A stretch of 64,000 nt of DNA, taken from the NCBI GenBank assembly GCA_045576855.1, contig JAZNHG010000037.1, forward strand, positions 46,954-110,953, in the 5' to 3' direction. This document shows positions 42,758 to 51,130 of this stretch, in pieces. The notes under the pieces were generated by a model. That model did no database searches. It was not told the DNA's origin and saw only the letters and a list, made by a program, of their open reading frames with translations. The stretch comes from Colimorpha sp045576855 (GTDB lineage: Bacteria; Bacteroidota; Bacteroidia; Bacteroidales; P3). The translations under genes were made by a program, and so were the position numbers. Within the stretch, counting starts at the first letter, position 1, and each line of letters starts with the position of its first letter.

Positions 42758-42827
42758 AGTGGGTAGTGGATAGTGGGTAGTGGGTAGCAATCGGGATTGG
42801 GTGCTACCCACTACCCGCTACCCACTC
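42758..42827. repeat. Fold-back array of ten 7-bp units
   Basis: AGTGGGT, AGTGGAT, AGTGGGT, AGTGGGT, AGCAATC, GGGATTG, GGTGCTA, CCCACTA, CCCGCTA, CCCACTC: 70 bases in strict 7-bp register; the second half is the inverse of the first, giving a hairpin of about 30-bp arms. Lies between the ftcD stop (42840) and the small lipoprotein start. Confidence 0.87.
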
Positions 42828-42839
42828 TTTCTACTCCAT

Positions 42840-44537
42840 TTACAAACCTATCTTCTCGTTGACCAACTTGATGATCTCCTGCTCCTGGCGTATGGCTTCG
42901 GCCTCGATGGCCTGAGCTTTGGCCAGAATGTCGGCTTTGAAGGCTTCGTCCTTGAGCGAGGAGGCATTGATTTTGACATTGAGATGGGCACCCATGACGG
43001 CAGCACGGGCGGCCAAGGCGCCGACACCACCGTCGGTGACGCTGTTGGGATTGCCCCATTCGACCATAGCACGGCAGACTTCGAAGCACTCGAGCGAACG
43101 CTGCATGGTGCGGAAGGGCACCTCGGTGGCGAAGCGGGTGGCCTCCTGAATGGCGGCGCTGCGGGCGGCTTTCTCCTCGTCGGTCTTCTTGGGCAGGCCG
43201 AAGGCGTCCATGATTTTATTGAAGGCAGCGGTGTCCTCGTCGACAAGGTGCAGCAGTTCTTCCTTGAGTGCCTGCCCCTTGACAGCCACGTCGGAGAATT
43301 TCTCCCATTCGTCGTCGTAGGCAGCCTTGCCGCCGGTGAGGTTGGCCACCATCGTGCCGAGGCTGGCAGAGAGGGCACCCATGTAGGCGCTGACGCTGCC
43401 GCCGCCGGGGGCGGGACTCTCGCTGGCCGTCTCGTCGCAGAAGCCGCGGCAGGTGAGGTCGACCAGTTTTTTCTTGCTGTGGTCCTCTATGAGGTACTCT
43501 ATCACCTTCTCTTTGGGGTCGAAGGGCTTCAGGTCGTCGAGACCCATGCTCTTGATAGCCACCTTCATGATTTCCTCTTCGCTGACGCCAAGGCTGCGCT
43601 GCTGCTTTTGCAGGTAGTATTTGCCGGCGTCGATGAGGACGCTCTTGGGGATGAGGCCGACAATCTCGCAGCCGGTGACGCGGAGGCCGCGGTTGGCTGC
43701 GCAGCGGCACACCTCGTCGAAACAGAGGTGTACAGGGGCCACCTTGATGGAGGTGATGTTCATCGACACCTGGGCGATGCCGTAGTCTTCGATATACCAG
43801 CCGATGGCTTTGGTGCCTTTCAGGGTGCCGGGAATCATGACGGGCTTGCCGTTTTCATCCTTGATGGGCTTGCCACTGGGCTTGCCACCCTCGCGGGCGG
43901 GACGGCCTTTCTCGCGCACATCGAAGGCGATGGCGTTGGCGCGGCGGGTGGAGGTGGTGTTGAGGTTGTAGTTGATGGCCACGAGGAAGTCGCGTGCGCC
44001 GACCTGAGTGGCGCCGGTGCGGGCGGTGTGGTCGTTCCATGCGTTGGGGCCAAAGTCGGGCTTCCACTGTTCGGTGCCAAGGCGCGAGCTGAGGCTCTCG
44101 TATTCGCCGGTGCGGCAGTAGGCCAGATTGCGGCGTTCGGGCAGGAAGGCGGCATTCTCGTAGCAGTAGATGGGTATCTGCAGCTCGTCGCCCAAGCGGC
44201 GTCCCAGCTTGTGGGCATACTCCACCACCTCGTCCATCGAGATATTGCTCACGGGGATGAGGGGGCACACGTCGGTGGCACCCTGGCGCGGATGGGCGCC
44301 GTGGTGCTGGGTCATGTCGATGAGCTCGGCGGCTTTGCGCACCACCTGATAGGCGGCCTCGAGCACGGGCTCCGGCTCGCCGACGAAGGTGATGACGGTG
44401 CGGTTGGTGGTTTGGCCGGGATCCACGTCGAGGAGCTTCACGCCCTCTACCTTTTCTATCTCGGCGGTGACCTGATTGATGATATCCATGTTGCGGCCTT
44501 CGCTGATATTGGGCACGCATTCAATGAGTTGTTTCAT
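42840..44537 (-). CDS. ftcD: Bifunctional glutamate formimidoyltransferase / formimidoyl-THF cyclodeaminase
   Basis: Last steps of histidine breakdown: moves the formimino group of formiminoglutamate to tetrahydrofolate and then deaminates it. 565 aa fusion. Residues 1-about 325 are the transferase (MKQLIECVPNISEGRN, THHGAHPRQGATDVCPLIP-like QHHGAHPRQGATDVCPLIPV, and VSMNITS); about 345-565 are the helical cyclodeaminase (ASESPAPGGGSVSAYMGALSASLG). Cytoplasmic. Own promoter at 44561; the repeat element G lies just upstream. Confidence 0.95.
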   Translation of the reverse strand: MKQLIECVPNISEGRNMDIINQVTAEIEKVEGVKLLDVDPGQTTNRTVITFVGEPEPVLEAAYQVVRKAAELIDMTQHHGAHPRQGATDVCPLIPVSNISMDEVVEYAHKLGRRLGDELQIPIYCYENAAFLPERRNLAYCRTGEYESLSSRLGTEQWKPDFGPNAWNDHTARTGATQVGARDFLVAINYNLNTTSTRRANAIAFDVREKGRPAREGGKPSGKPIKDENGKPVMIPGTLKGTKAIGWYIEDYGIAQVSMNITSIKVAPVHLCFDEVCRCAANRGLRVTGCEIVGLIPKSVLIDAGKYYLQKQQRSLGVSEEEIMKVAIKSMGLDDLKPFDPKEKVIEYLIEDHSKKKLVDLTCRGFCDETASESPAPGGGSVSAYMGALSASLGTMVANLTGGKAAYDDEWEKFSDVAVKGQALKEELLHLVDEDTAAFNKIMDAFGLPKKTDEEKAARSAAIQEATRFATEVPFRTMQRSLECFEVCRAMVEWGNPNSVTDGGVGALAARAAVMGAHLNVKINASSLKDEAFKADILAKAQAIEAEAIRQEQEIIKLVNEKIGL

Positions 44538-44560
44538 AATGTTGTTTTTTTATAATGCTG

Positions 44561-44594
44561 CAAATTTACGCATTTTTTCCAACATGGGAACAAA
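44561..44594 (-). promoter_or_regulatory. Promoter of ftcD
   Basis: Minus strand: TTTG (44591-44594), 22 bp, TAAATTTG (44561-44568). About 23 bases to the ATG. Confidence 0.65.
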
Positions 44595-44617
44595 TATTTC
44601 AAAATAAAAAACAACAA

Positions 44618-44750
44618 CCTGTTGCGACGCGAAAAAACGCCTTTGTAACCCACTGAACCTCAAGCTTCCAACCTATCATCGACTTACCAACGACTTACCA
44701 ACGACTTACCAACACCTTACCAACACCTACTACAGTAGTAGTTGATAAGG
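44618..44750 (-). repeat. 133-bp dispersed intergenic element, copy G
   Basis: Reverse copy, oriented toward ftcD, its tail ending 23 bp before the ftcD -33 box. Dyad CTACTAC-T-GTAGTAG, four 11-bp iterons plus a degenerate fifth, tail with GAGGTTCAGTGGGTTAC and TTTTTTCGCGTCGCAACAGG. Exactly 133 bases like copies A and C. Confidence 0.93.
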
Positions 44751-44817
44751 TTTTAGCCTGCGGATTGCGTGCCGAAAACGGATGCATCAGGGTGCGAAAA
44801 ATTATTTTTGTGTTTTA

Positions 44818-44849
44818 TTGGTGCGGTATCGTTTTTTTGTGTATCTTTG
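44818..44849 (+). promoter_or_regulatory. Promoter of the T9SS cargo gene
   Basis: TTG (44818-44820), 21 bp, TATCTTTG (44842-44849). The -7 box ends only 9 bases before the ATG at 44859, so the leader is only a few bases. Confidence 0.65.
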
Positions 44850-44858
44850 CATTTTGAT

Positions 44859-46712
44859 ATGAAAACCGTAACGAGCCACCTGATGCGCGCTATCGTGCTG
44901 ACATTGTGCTTGCTGCCAGCTGTGGCCGGGGCGCAGGTGTCGATTCGTGCCCTGAATTTGTCCGGCAGCTCGTGTGCCGGGCGCGATATGACGGTCACCT
45001 TCGGCCTCTCGCGCGGCCACACGGTGGAGGTGGGGCGCCAGGAGGCGACGTTGGGCCACAGCGAACGCATCTTCCTGCCCGACGGGGTGATGTGCGACGG
45101 CAGCTGCAGCTACCGCTCTCCGGTCACCTTCACCGCCTTCGCCGATACGGCGACCATACGCTCGGTGGAGAATATCAAATATGTGAGGCTCAACCTGGAG
45201 CACTCGTTCATCGGCGACATATACATCAACATCACCTGCCCCAACGGGCAGGAGGCCGACTTGATGCGCTTTGCCGGGTCGGGGTCGTCGGCCTGCGACA
45301 ATGCCATCCCCACGCGCTCGCGCCGATGGCTGAACGGCAACAACATGGGCGAGGACGCCTACTTCGGCATGGCCTTCGACCGCGAGAACACGCAGGAACC
45401 CTGCAACCCCTATGCGCAGGGCAACCAGCCGGGCACGGGATGGAACTACTGCTGGAGCAGCAACACCACCAGCGGCTACCAATACGCCTCGGGCGACGGC
45501 ATCATCTACCGTGCGGGCCATTCGCACCAGGGGCGCGTCGACTCGTCGAACGTGGCCGCCCACACCAATTTCTACCACCCCGACGACAACTTCTCGCGCC
45601 TGGTCGGCTGTCCGCTGAACGGCACCTGGTATATCGAGGTGGTGGACGGCTATTCGGTCGACAACGGATACATCTTTGAATGGGAGCTGGCGCTCGACGC
45701 ATCGCTGATACCCGACCAGTGCTATCCCGAGAAATACCTCGTGGAGGGGGGTGACAACGAACAGATAGACGACTCCACCTTCCGCCTGCTGGCTCCCGCC
45801 GACGTGGCTGCCGACAGCACCATCAGCTACCGCTTCCTGGTTGTCACCTCCTGCGGCGACACCATAGACACCACAGCTTCGGTGACCTACCACCCCAACC
45901 GCGAGTCGTCGCGCGCCGACACCATCTGCGAAGGCCGCAGCCTCAGGGTGGGCAACCAGACGGTGAGCGAGGCCGGGCGGACCGACGTGATGCTCTCGAC
46001 CCCCTATGGCTGCGACAGTCTGGTGCATGTGGACCTCACGCTCTACCCCCACTACGACGAGCAGTTCGAGGACAGCACCTGCCTGAACGTACCCTACACA
46101 TTCGACGGACACAGCTACCGGCAGCCCGGCGTCTACCGCCACCCCTACACCACGGTGCACGGATGCGACTCGGTGCGCACGCTGACCCTCCACGTCGCGG
46201 CCATGAACCTCAAGGCACGCATACAGGCTTACCCGTTGGCGTTGAGCGGCGACGAGCGTGACATCCGGCTGAAGGACATCAGCCTGAACCACATAGCCAG
46301 CCGCTGGATGATAGGCGACATGGAATCCACCGAGCCGTCGCTGACCATCGCCTACCCGGTGGAGCAGGATTCGCTGCCCATCAGCCTGGAAGTCGCCAGC
46401 CGCGAAGGCTGCTACGACACCGCCACAGTGACGGCACGCTACGACCGCTCCCGCATCTTCATGCCCAACGCCTTCACCCCCAACGAGGCTACCAACAACC
46501 GCTGGCAGCCCGTGGTGCAGGACGTGACCGAGATGGAAGTGTGGATATACGACCGGCACGGCCGGCTGGTGGCCCACTGGGAGGGCGTGGACGAAGCCTG
46601 GGACGGTGGCGAATGCCCCACCGGGGCCTACGTCTACACCCTGCGCTACCGCACGCGCGTCTATCCCGAATGGGAACAACGGCGGAGCGGCACCGTGCTG
46701 CTGCTGCGCTGA
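44859..46712 (+). CDS. Secreted protein with P-domain-like jelly roll and type IX (gliding-motility type) C-terminal sorting domain
   Basis: 617 aa. Signal peptide (LTLCLLPAVAGAQ). Residues about 75-285 have the layout of a proprotein-convertase P domain (VRLNLEHSFIGDIYINITCPNGQ ... NGTWYIEVVDGYSVDNGYIFEWEL). Then two short repeats of the type DTICEGRSL..GCDSLVHVDL and DSTCLNVPY..GCDSVRTLTL (about 345-450). The last 90 residues (FMPNAFTPNEATNNRW, VWIYDRHGRLVAHWEG, WDGGECPTGAYVYTLRY) are the CHU_C/type B T9SS sorting domain. Likely exported through the T9SS whose PorW is at 9303. Possible adhesin or matrix protein; no enzyme motif seen. Confidence 0.88.
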   Translation: MKTVTSHLMRAIVLTLCLLPAVAGAQVSIRALNLSGSSCAGRDMTVTFGLSRGHTVEVGRQEATLGHSERIFLPDGVMCDGSCSYRSPVTFTAFADTATIRSVENIKYVRLNLEHSFIGDIYINITCPNGQEADLMRFAGSGSSACDNAIPTRSRRWLNGNNMGEDAYFGMAFDRENTQEPCNPYAQGNQPGTGWNYCWSSNTTSGYQYASGDGIIYRAGHSHQGRVDSSNVAAHTNFYHPDDNFSRLVGCPLNGTWYIEVVDGYSVDNGYIFEWELALDASLIPDQCYPEKYLVEGGDNEQIDDSTFRLLAPADVAADSTISYRFLVVTSCGDTIDTTASVTYHPNRESSRADTICEGRSLRVGNQTVSEAGRTDVMLSTPYGCDSLVHVDLTLYPHYDEQFEDSTCLNVPYTFDGHSYRQPGVYRHPYTTVHGCDSVRTLTLHVAAMNLKARIQAYPLALSGDERDIRLKDISLNHIASRWMIGDMESTEPSLTIAYPVEQDSLPISLEVASREGCYDTATVTARYDRSRIFMPNAFTPNEATNNRWQPVVQDVTEMEVWIYDRHGRLVAHWEGVDEAWDGGECPTGAYVYTLRYRTRVYPEWEQRRSGTVLLLR

Positions 46713-46752
46713 AAGACATAATGATAGCCCAAGAAAACCACTGCATAACGAA

Positions 46753-47550
46753 ATGAAAGAACTGATAGAGAAGGCGTGGGACGACCGTACACGCCTGGAA
46801 GACAAAGCCACCCGCCAGGCCGTGCTGGAGACCGTCGACATGCTCGACCGCGGACAGGTGCGCGTGGCCGAGCCCGACGCCGACGGCCACTGGACGGTGA
46901 ACCAATGGGTGAAGAAAGCCATACTGCTCTACTTCCCCCTGCAAGGCATGGAGACCCTGGAGGCCGGCCCGATGGAATATCGCGACAAGATCCCCCTCAA
47001 GCGCGGCCTGGCCGAGCGGGGCGTGCGCGTAGTACCGCCGGCAGTGGCCCGCTACGGCTCCTATCTGGCCCCCGGCTCGGTGATGATGCCCAGCTACGTG
47101 AACATCGGCGCCTACGTCGACAGCGGCACGATGGTGGACACCTGGGCCACCGTGGGCAGCTGCGCCCAAGTGGGACGCGACGTGCACCTCAGCGGTGGCG
47201 TGGGCCTGGGCGGCGTGCTGGAGCCCGTACAGGCCGACCCCGTAATCATTGAAGACCACTGCTTCATCGGCAGCCGCTGCATTGTCGTGGAGGGCGTGCA
47301 TGTGGGCCGCGAGGCTGTGCTGGGTGCCGGCACCGTGATTACCGCCAGCACCAAGATAATCGACGTCACCGGCCCCGAGCCCGTGGTGCACATGGGCGAG
47401 GTGCCTCCGCGCAGCGTCGTCATCCCGGGCAGCCACACCAAGCATTTCCCCGCCGGCGACTACCAGGTGCCCTGCGCCCTTATTATCGGTCACCGCAAAG
47501 AATCAACCGACAAAAAAACCACCCTCAATGAAGCACTCCGCCTGTTCTAA
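46753..47550 (+). CDS. dapD: Tetrahydrodipicolinate N-succinyltransferase
   Basis: Uses succinyl-CoA to succinylate tetrahydrodipicolinate in DAP/lysine synthesis. 265 aa. N-terminal helical domain, then a left-handed beta helix of hexapeptide repeats (PSYVNIGAYVDSGTMVDTWATVGSCAQVG, FIGSRCIVVEGVHVGREAVLGAGTVI), with the insert GGVLEPVQADPVIIED typical of DapD. ATG 46753 gives the family N-terminus (MKELIEKAWDDR). It shows that this organism uses the succinylase branch, with dapF at 28182. Confidence 0.95.
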   Translation: MKELIEKAWDDRTRLEDKATRQAVLETVDMLDRGQVRVAEPDADGHWTVNQWVKKAILLYFPLQGMETLEAGPMEYRDKIPLKRGLAERGVRVVPPAVARYGSYLAPGSVMMPSYVNIGAYVDSGTMVDTWATVGSCAQVGRDVHLSGGVGLGGVLEPVQADPVIIEDHCFIGSRCIVVEGVHVGREAVLGAGTVITASTKIIDVTGPEPVVHMGEVPPRSVVIPGSHTKHFPAGDYQVPCALIIGHRKESTDKKTTLNEALRLF

Positions 47551-47911
47551 ACCGTGGTGGCTACTGCTGCTGCCGCTGCTCTGCACCTCGTGCATCGAAC
47601 ACGAAGAGATAGCCTTCGAAGGCATCGTATTGGGCACACGCGCCTGCTCCGGCATGATGATGGACGACAACGCCGGCTTCATCGTCCAGCTCTTCAGCCC
47701 CGACAGCATCGGCGGCACCATGACCTCGACCGAAGGCGAGGTATTGACCAACGTCATCGTGCTCTACGAACCGCCCTGCAGGATTTACACACGCGACACC
47801 ATCCGCGGCACCTTCTATATCGACGACAAATACTCGCGGGCCAACTGCAGTGTGGTATGGGACGGTATGGACCTGCCCGAGGGGGTCTTCCTACGCGTAG
47901 CTGTTGAATAA
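47528..47911 (+). CDS. Lipoprotein of unknown function
   Basis: 127 aa. Starts inside the last 23 bases of dapD. Signal peptide with lipobox LLCTSC. The mature part has conserved-looking Cys residues (RACSGMMMDDNAGFIVQL, VLYEPPCRIY, RANCSVVWDG) and ends VFLRVAVE; probably a small beta domain. Not recognised. Confidence 0.7.
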   Translation: MKHSACSKPWWLLLLPLLCTSCIEHEEIAFEGIVLGTRACSGMMMDDNAGFIVQLFSPDSIGGTMTSTEGEVLTNVIVLYEPPCRIYTRDTIRGTFYIDDKYSRANCSVVWDGMDLPEGVFLRVAVE

Positions 47912-47960
47912 AAGTGAATAAGTTTTGCCGGGCAATGGCCGCCATGTGACAAATTGTTCG

Positions 47961-47968
47961 TATTTTTG
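47961..47968 (+). promoter_or_regulatory. -7 box of dnaN
   Basis: TATTTTTG fits TAnnTTTG, followed by GCAC, 35 bases before the dnaN ATG. No matching -33 box found. Confidence 0.5.
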
Positions 47969-48003
47969 CACAATCAAGTAGTATAACAAAAAACCTGTAT
48001 AAG

Positions 48004-49149
48004 ATGAAATTTATCGTTAACAGTCAGCAGTTACTCAAACAGTTGCAGTCGCTCAGCGGCGTGCTTGCCAGCAACAACACCATGCCCATCATCGCATGCT
48101 TCCACTTCCATCTGGAGGAGCAGAAGCTTACGGTGAAGACCACCGACCTCACCACCACCCTGGTGGCCACCGTCGATGTGGAAACCTCGCACATGGACCA
48201 GGCCGAAGAAGTGGCCATCCCCTCCAAGATGCTGCTCGACATACTCAAGACTTTCGACGACGTGCCTTTGACCTTCGATGTGGACCAGGACAACTATTCC
48301 ATCGAAATCTCGTCGGGTCAGGGCCAATACCGCCTGGCCGGCATGGATGCCGCCACCTACCCCACCATGCCCGCCGCCGAGAGCACCAGCTCCGTCACGC
48401 TGGGTTCGCTGGCCCTGGTCGAGGCTATCAACAAGACCGTCTTCGCCACCAGCAGCGACGAGATGCACCAGCAGATGAACGGCATCTTCTGCGAGATGAC
48501 GCCCGACGGCATCACCTTCGTGGCCACCGACGCCCACAAGCTGGTCCGCTACCGCCGCAAGGACGTCACCAGCGCCGAAAGCACCAACTTCATCCTGCCC
48601 AAGAAACCCATCATCATCGTCAAAAACATCCTTGCCGCCCGCAAAGACGATGCCGAGGTGACCATCGAATACAACAACACCAACCTCTTCATCACCTTCG
48701 GCAACTTCTACATCGTATGCCGCCTGGTCGATGGTCGCTACCCCAACTACGAGGCCGCCATCCCGAAGAACAACCCCAACAAGCTGATTCTCGACCGCCT
48801 GTCGTTCCTCAACACGCTGCGTCGCGTCAGCATCTTCGCCAGCGAAGCCACCCGTCAGGTGCGCCTCTCTATCAGCGCCGACCACATCGACATCTCGGCA
48901 GAAGACATCGAATTCTCCAACAAGGCCCACGAGACTATCCCCTGCCAGTACGAGGGCGACCCGATGGATATCGGTTTCAACGCCAAGTTCCTCAGCGAGA
49001 TGCTCACCAATCTCGACAGCGAACAGGTGCTCATCGAACTCTCTCACCCCTCGCGCGCGGGTATCATATTCCCCTACTATGCCGAAGCCGACGAAGAGAA
49101 GGCCGACGACATACTAATGCTTGTCATGCCCGTGATGCTGGCCAACTAA
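48004..49149 (+). CDS. dnaN: DNA polymerase III beta sliding clamp
   Basis: 381 aa; three repeated clamp domains form a ring around DNA and hold polymerase III. N-terminal MKFIVNSQQLLKQLQSLSGVL, FATSSDEMHQQMNGIFCEM in domain 2, and the C-terminal YYAEADEEKADDILMLVMPVML (family ends in MPM-like). Here dnaN is not next to dnaA but leads an ftsX-uppP-truB cluster, as in other Bacteroidota. Confidence 0.96.
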   Translation: MKFIVNSQQLLKQLQSLSGVLASNNTMPIIACFHFHLEEQKLTVKTTDLTTTLVATVDVETSHMDQAEEVAIPSKMLLDILKTFDDVPLTFDVDQDNYSIEISSGQGQYRLAGMDAATYPTMPAAESTSSVTLGSLALVEAINKTVFATSSDEMHQQMNGIFCEMTPDGITFVATDAHKLVRYRRKDVTSAESTNFILPKKPIIIVKNILAARKDDAEVTIEYNNTNLFITFGNFYIVCRLVDGRYPNYEAAIPKNNPNKLILDRLSFLNTLRRVSIFASEATRQVRLSISADHIDISAEDIEFSNKAHETIPCQYEGDPMDIGFNAKFLSEMLTNLDSEQVLIELSHPSRAGIIFPYYAEADEEKADDILMLVMPVMLAN

Positions 49150-49185
49150 CGTTTATTCGCACATTAGTATATAGCATATCGCATT

Positions 49186-50040
49186 TTGAGAAGTAAAGTA
49201 AATCTTTGGGGCACACACGGCACCACGGTGTTGGGTATCACACTGGTGCTATTCATGCTTGGGCTGCTGCTCAGCATAGAATACCATTCCTATCGGCTGA
49301 CCCACGACGCCCAGGAGCGCATCACCTACAAAGTGGACCTCTCTCCCGACGTCAGCGATTCGCTTGCCGTGGCCGTCAAAGGTCAGGTAGAGCAGATGAA
49401 GTTCGTCAAGCACGTGGACTATATCTCCAAGGCGAAAGCTGCCGAGATATTCAGCGAGGACCTGGGCGAGGACTTTGTGGGCTTTATCGGCTACAATCCC
49501 CTCTACCCCTCGCTGATGGTCAACTTCAACGTGAGCCTGCTGCCCGACAACTCGACCGAGGCACTCGACCGCTTCTGCGCCGAGGTGAGCCGACTCGAGG
49601 GAGTCACCGGCGTGGCCTACCAGGAAAATGTGGTCAGCGAACTGCGTGAGGTATTCTACAAACTCTCGTGGTTCCTCATTATCTTCGTGGCCTTGCTGCT
49701 GGTCATCACCGTAGTACTGATAGCCAGTCTGATACGCATCGCCATCTATGCCCGGCGCGAGTCGATAGCCACCATGCGTATGGTGGGGGCCACTTCCGGA
49801 TTTATCAGCCGCCCCTTCCTCTGGCGCAGCGTCCTCTACGGTGCGTTGGGCGGCGCCATAGCATCGGTGCTCACATTCATCACCCTGTGGGTCTTCAGCA
49901 ACGAATTCGAGCTCTCGCTCATAGCCCGCGAACATTGGCTGTGGTACGGCGCCATTGCAGCCATGCTCATCCTGGTGGGCATAGCCATCGCCTACATCTC
50001 CACGGCCATCACCGTGCGACGCTATATAGCACACAATTAG
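49186..50040 (+). CDS. ftsX: Cell division protein FtsX
   Basis: 284 aa. Four membrane helices (about 13-33, 161-186, 210-232, 252-273) with a large periplasmic loop between helices 1 and 2 (KVDLSPDVSDSLAVAVKGQVEQM ... RFCAEVSRLEGVTGV). Membrane partner of FtsE; passes the division signal to cell-wall hydrolases. No ATG is available before the first helix: the frame opens after a TAG at 49165, leaving TTG 49186 (or ATT 49183) as start. The N-terminus before the helix is therefore short (about 12 residues). No ftsE in the window. Confidence 0.9.
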   Translation: MRSKVNLWGTHGTTVLGITLVLFMLGLLLSIEYHSYRLTHDAQERITYKVDLSPDVSDSLAVAVKGQVEQMKFVKHVDYISKAKAAEIFSEDLGEDFVGFIGYNPLYPSLMVNFNVSLLPDNSTEALDRFCAEVSRLEGVTGVAYQENVVSELREVFYKLSWFLIIFVALLLVITVVLIASLIRIAIYARRESIATMRMVGATSGFISRPFLWRSVLYGALGGAIASVLTFITLWVFSNEFELSLIAREHWLWYGAIAAMLILVGIAIAYISTAITVRRYIAHN

Positions 50041-50061
50041 AATCATAAAACGTCCGTCATT

Positions 50062-50319
50062 ATGGAAAACAAACCCGTCAACAAAGAAGAGAACAATGGC
50101 CAGTTCGAGTTGGCCTTTGGCTTGGTCAACTATATACTCATGGCCGTCGGCATCGTGATGCTCGCTCTGGGCTATATCCTGCTCAGCGGAGGCGGCAGCG
50201 ACGACCCCAACGTATTCAATCCAGCCATGTTCGACACCCGCCGTCTCGTCGTGGCACCTATACTCATCGTGCTTGGTTTCGTGGTGGAAATTGTAGCCAT
50301 CATGTTCAAAAAGAAGTAA
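50062..50319 (+). CDS. DUF3098 family membrane protein
   Basis: 85 aa with two membrane helices (about 23-43 and 64-82) and the family stretch NVFNPAMFDTRRLVVAPILIVLGF. Always sits between ftsX and uppP in Bacteroidota, suggesting an envelope or division role that is unproven. ATG 50062 lies 21 bases after ftsX. Confidence 0.9.
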   Translation: MENKPVNKEENNGQFELAFGLVNYILMAVGIVMLALGYILLSGGGSDDPNVFNPAMFDTRRLVVAPILIVLGFVVEIVAIMFKKK

Positions 50320-50323
50320 AGTT

Positions 50324-51130
50324 ATGGAATGGTTTGAAGCACTGATACTTGGCATCATCCAAGGACTGACGGAGTATCTGCCTGTGAGCAGCAGCGGCCA
50401 CCTGGCCATCGGGGCCAACCTCTTCGGGCTGAACGGCGAGGAGAACCTCACCTTCACCGTGGCCGTACATGTGGCTACCGTGCTCAGCACCATAGTCATA
50501 CTGTGGAAAGAGATTGTGTGGCTCTTCACCGACCTCTTCAAATGGAAGTGGAACGAGGGCACACGCTACATCGTCAACATCATCATCTCCATGATTCCTG
50601 TCGGCATCGTGGGTCTCTTCTTCAAGGACAAAGTGGAAGCCATCTTCGGCAGCGGCCTGCTGGTGGTGGGCATCTGCCTGTTGGTAACCGCCTCGCTGCT
50701 GGCCTTCAGTTATTTTGCCCGCCCGCGCCAGCGCGAGACCATATCGCCGCTCCACGCCTTCATCATCGGTATCGCCCAGGCACTGGCCGTACTGCCGGGC
50801 CTGTCGCGCTCCGGCTCCACCATCGCCACCGGACTGCTGCTGGGCAACAAGAAGGAGAAGCTGGCCCAGTTCTCGTTCCTGATGGTCATCCCTCCCATCC
50901 TGGGCGAGGCGCTGCTCGACGTGAAGGACATGGCCGAAATGGGTATCAGTCAGGCTATGGCCGGCCTGCCCACGCTCTCGCTCGTCGTCGGATTTCTGGC
51001 TGCCTTCGTGTGCGGATGCCTGGCTTGCAAATGGATGATAGACATAGTCAAGAAGGGCAAGCTCATCTGGTTCGCCGTCTATTGCGCCATTGCTGGCCTG
51101 GCCACCATCATACTCCCCTACGTGCTGTGA
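50324..51130 (+). CDS. uppP: Undecaprenyl-diphosphatase
   Basis: Recycles undecaprenyl pyrophosphate to the monophosphate for cell-wall synthesis; also bacitracin resistance. 268 aa, seven or eight membrane helices. Motifs: GIIQGLTEYLPVSSSGHLAI at the N-terminus (Glu and Ser/His of site 1) and LPGLSRSGSTIATGLLLG (Arg of site 2). Stop overlaps the GTG start of truB. Confidence 0.96.
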   Translation: MEWFEALILGIIQGLTEYLPVSSSGHLAIGANLFGLNGEENLTFTVAVHVATVLSTIVILWKEIVWLFTDLFKWKWNEGTRYIVNIIISMIPVGIVGLFFKDKVEAIFGSGLLVVGICLLVTASLLAFSYFARPRQRETISPLHAFIIGIAQALAVLPGLSRSGSTIATGLLLGNKKEKLAQFSFLMVIPPILGEALLDVKDMAEMGISQAMAGLPTLSLVVGFLAAFVCGCLACKWMIDIVKKGKLIWFAVYCAIAGLATIILPYVL

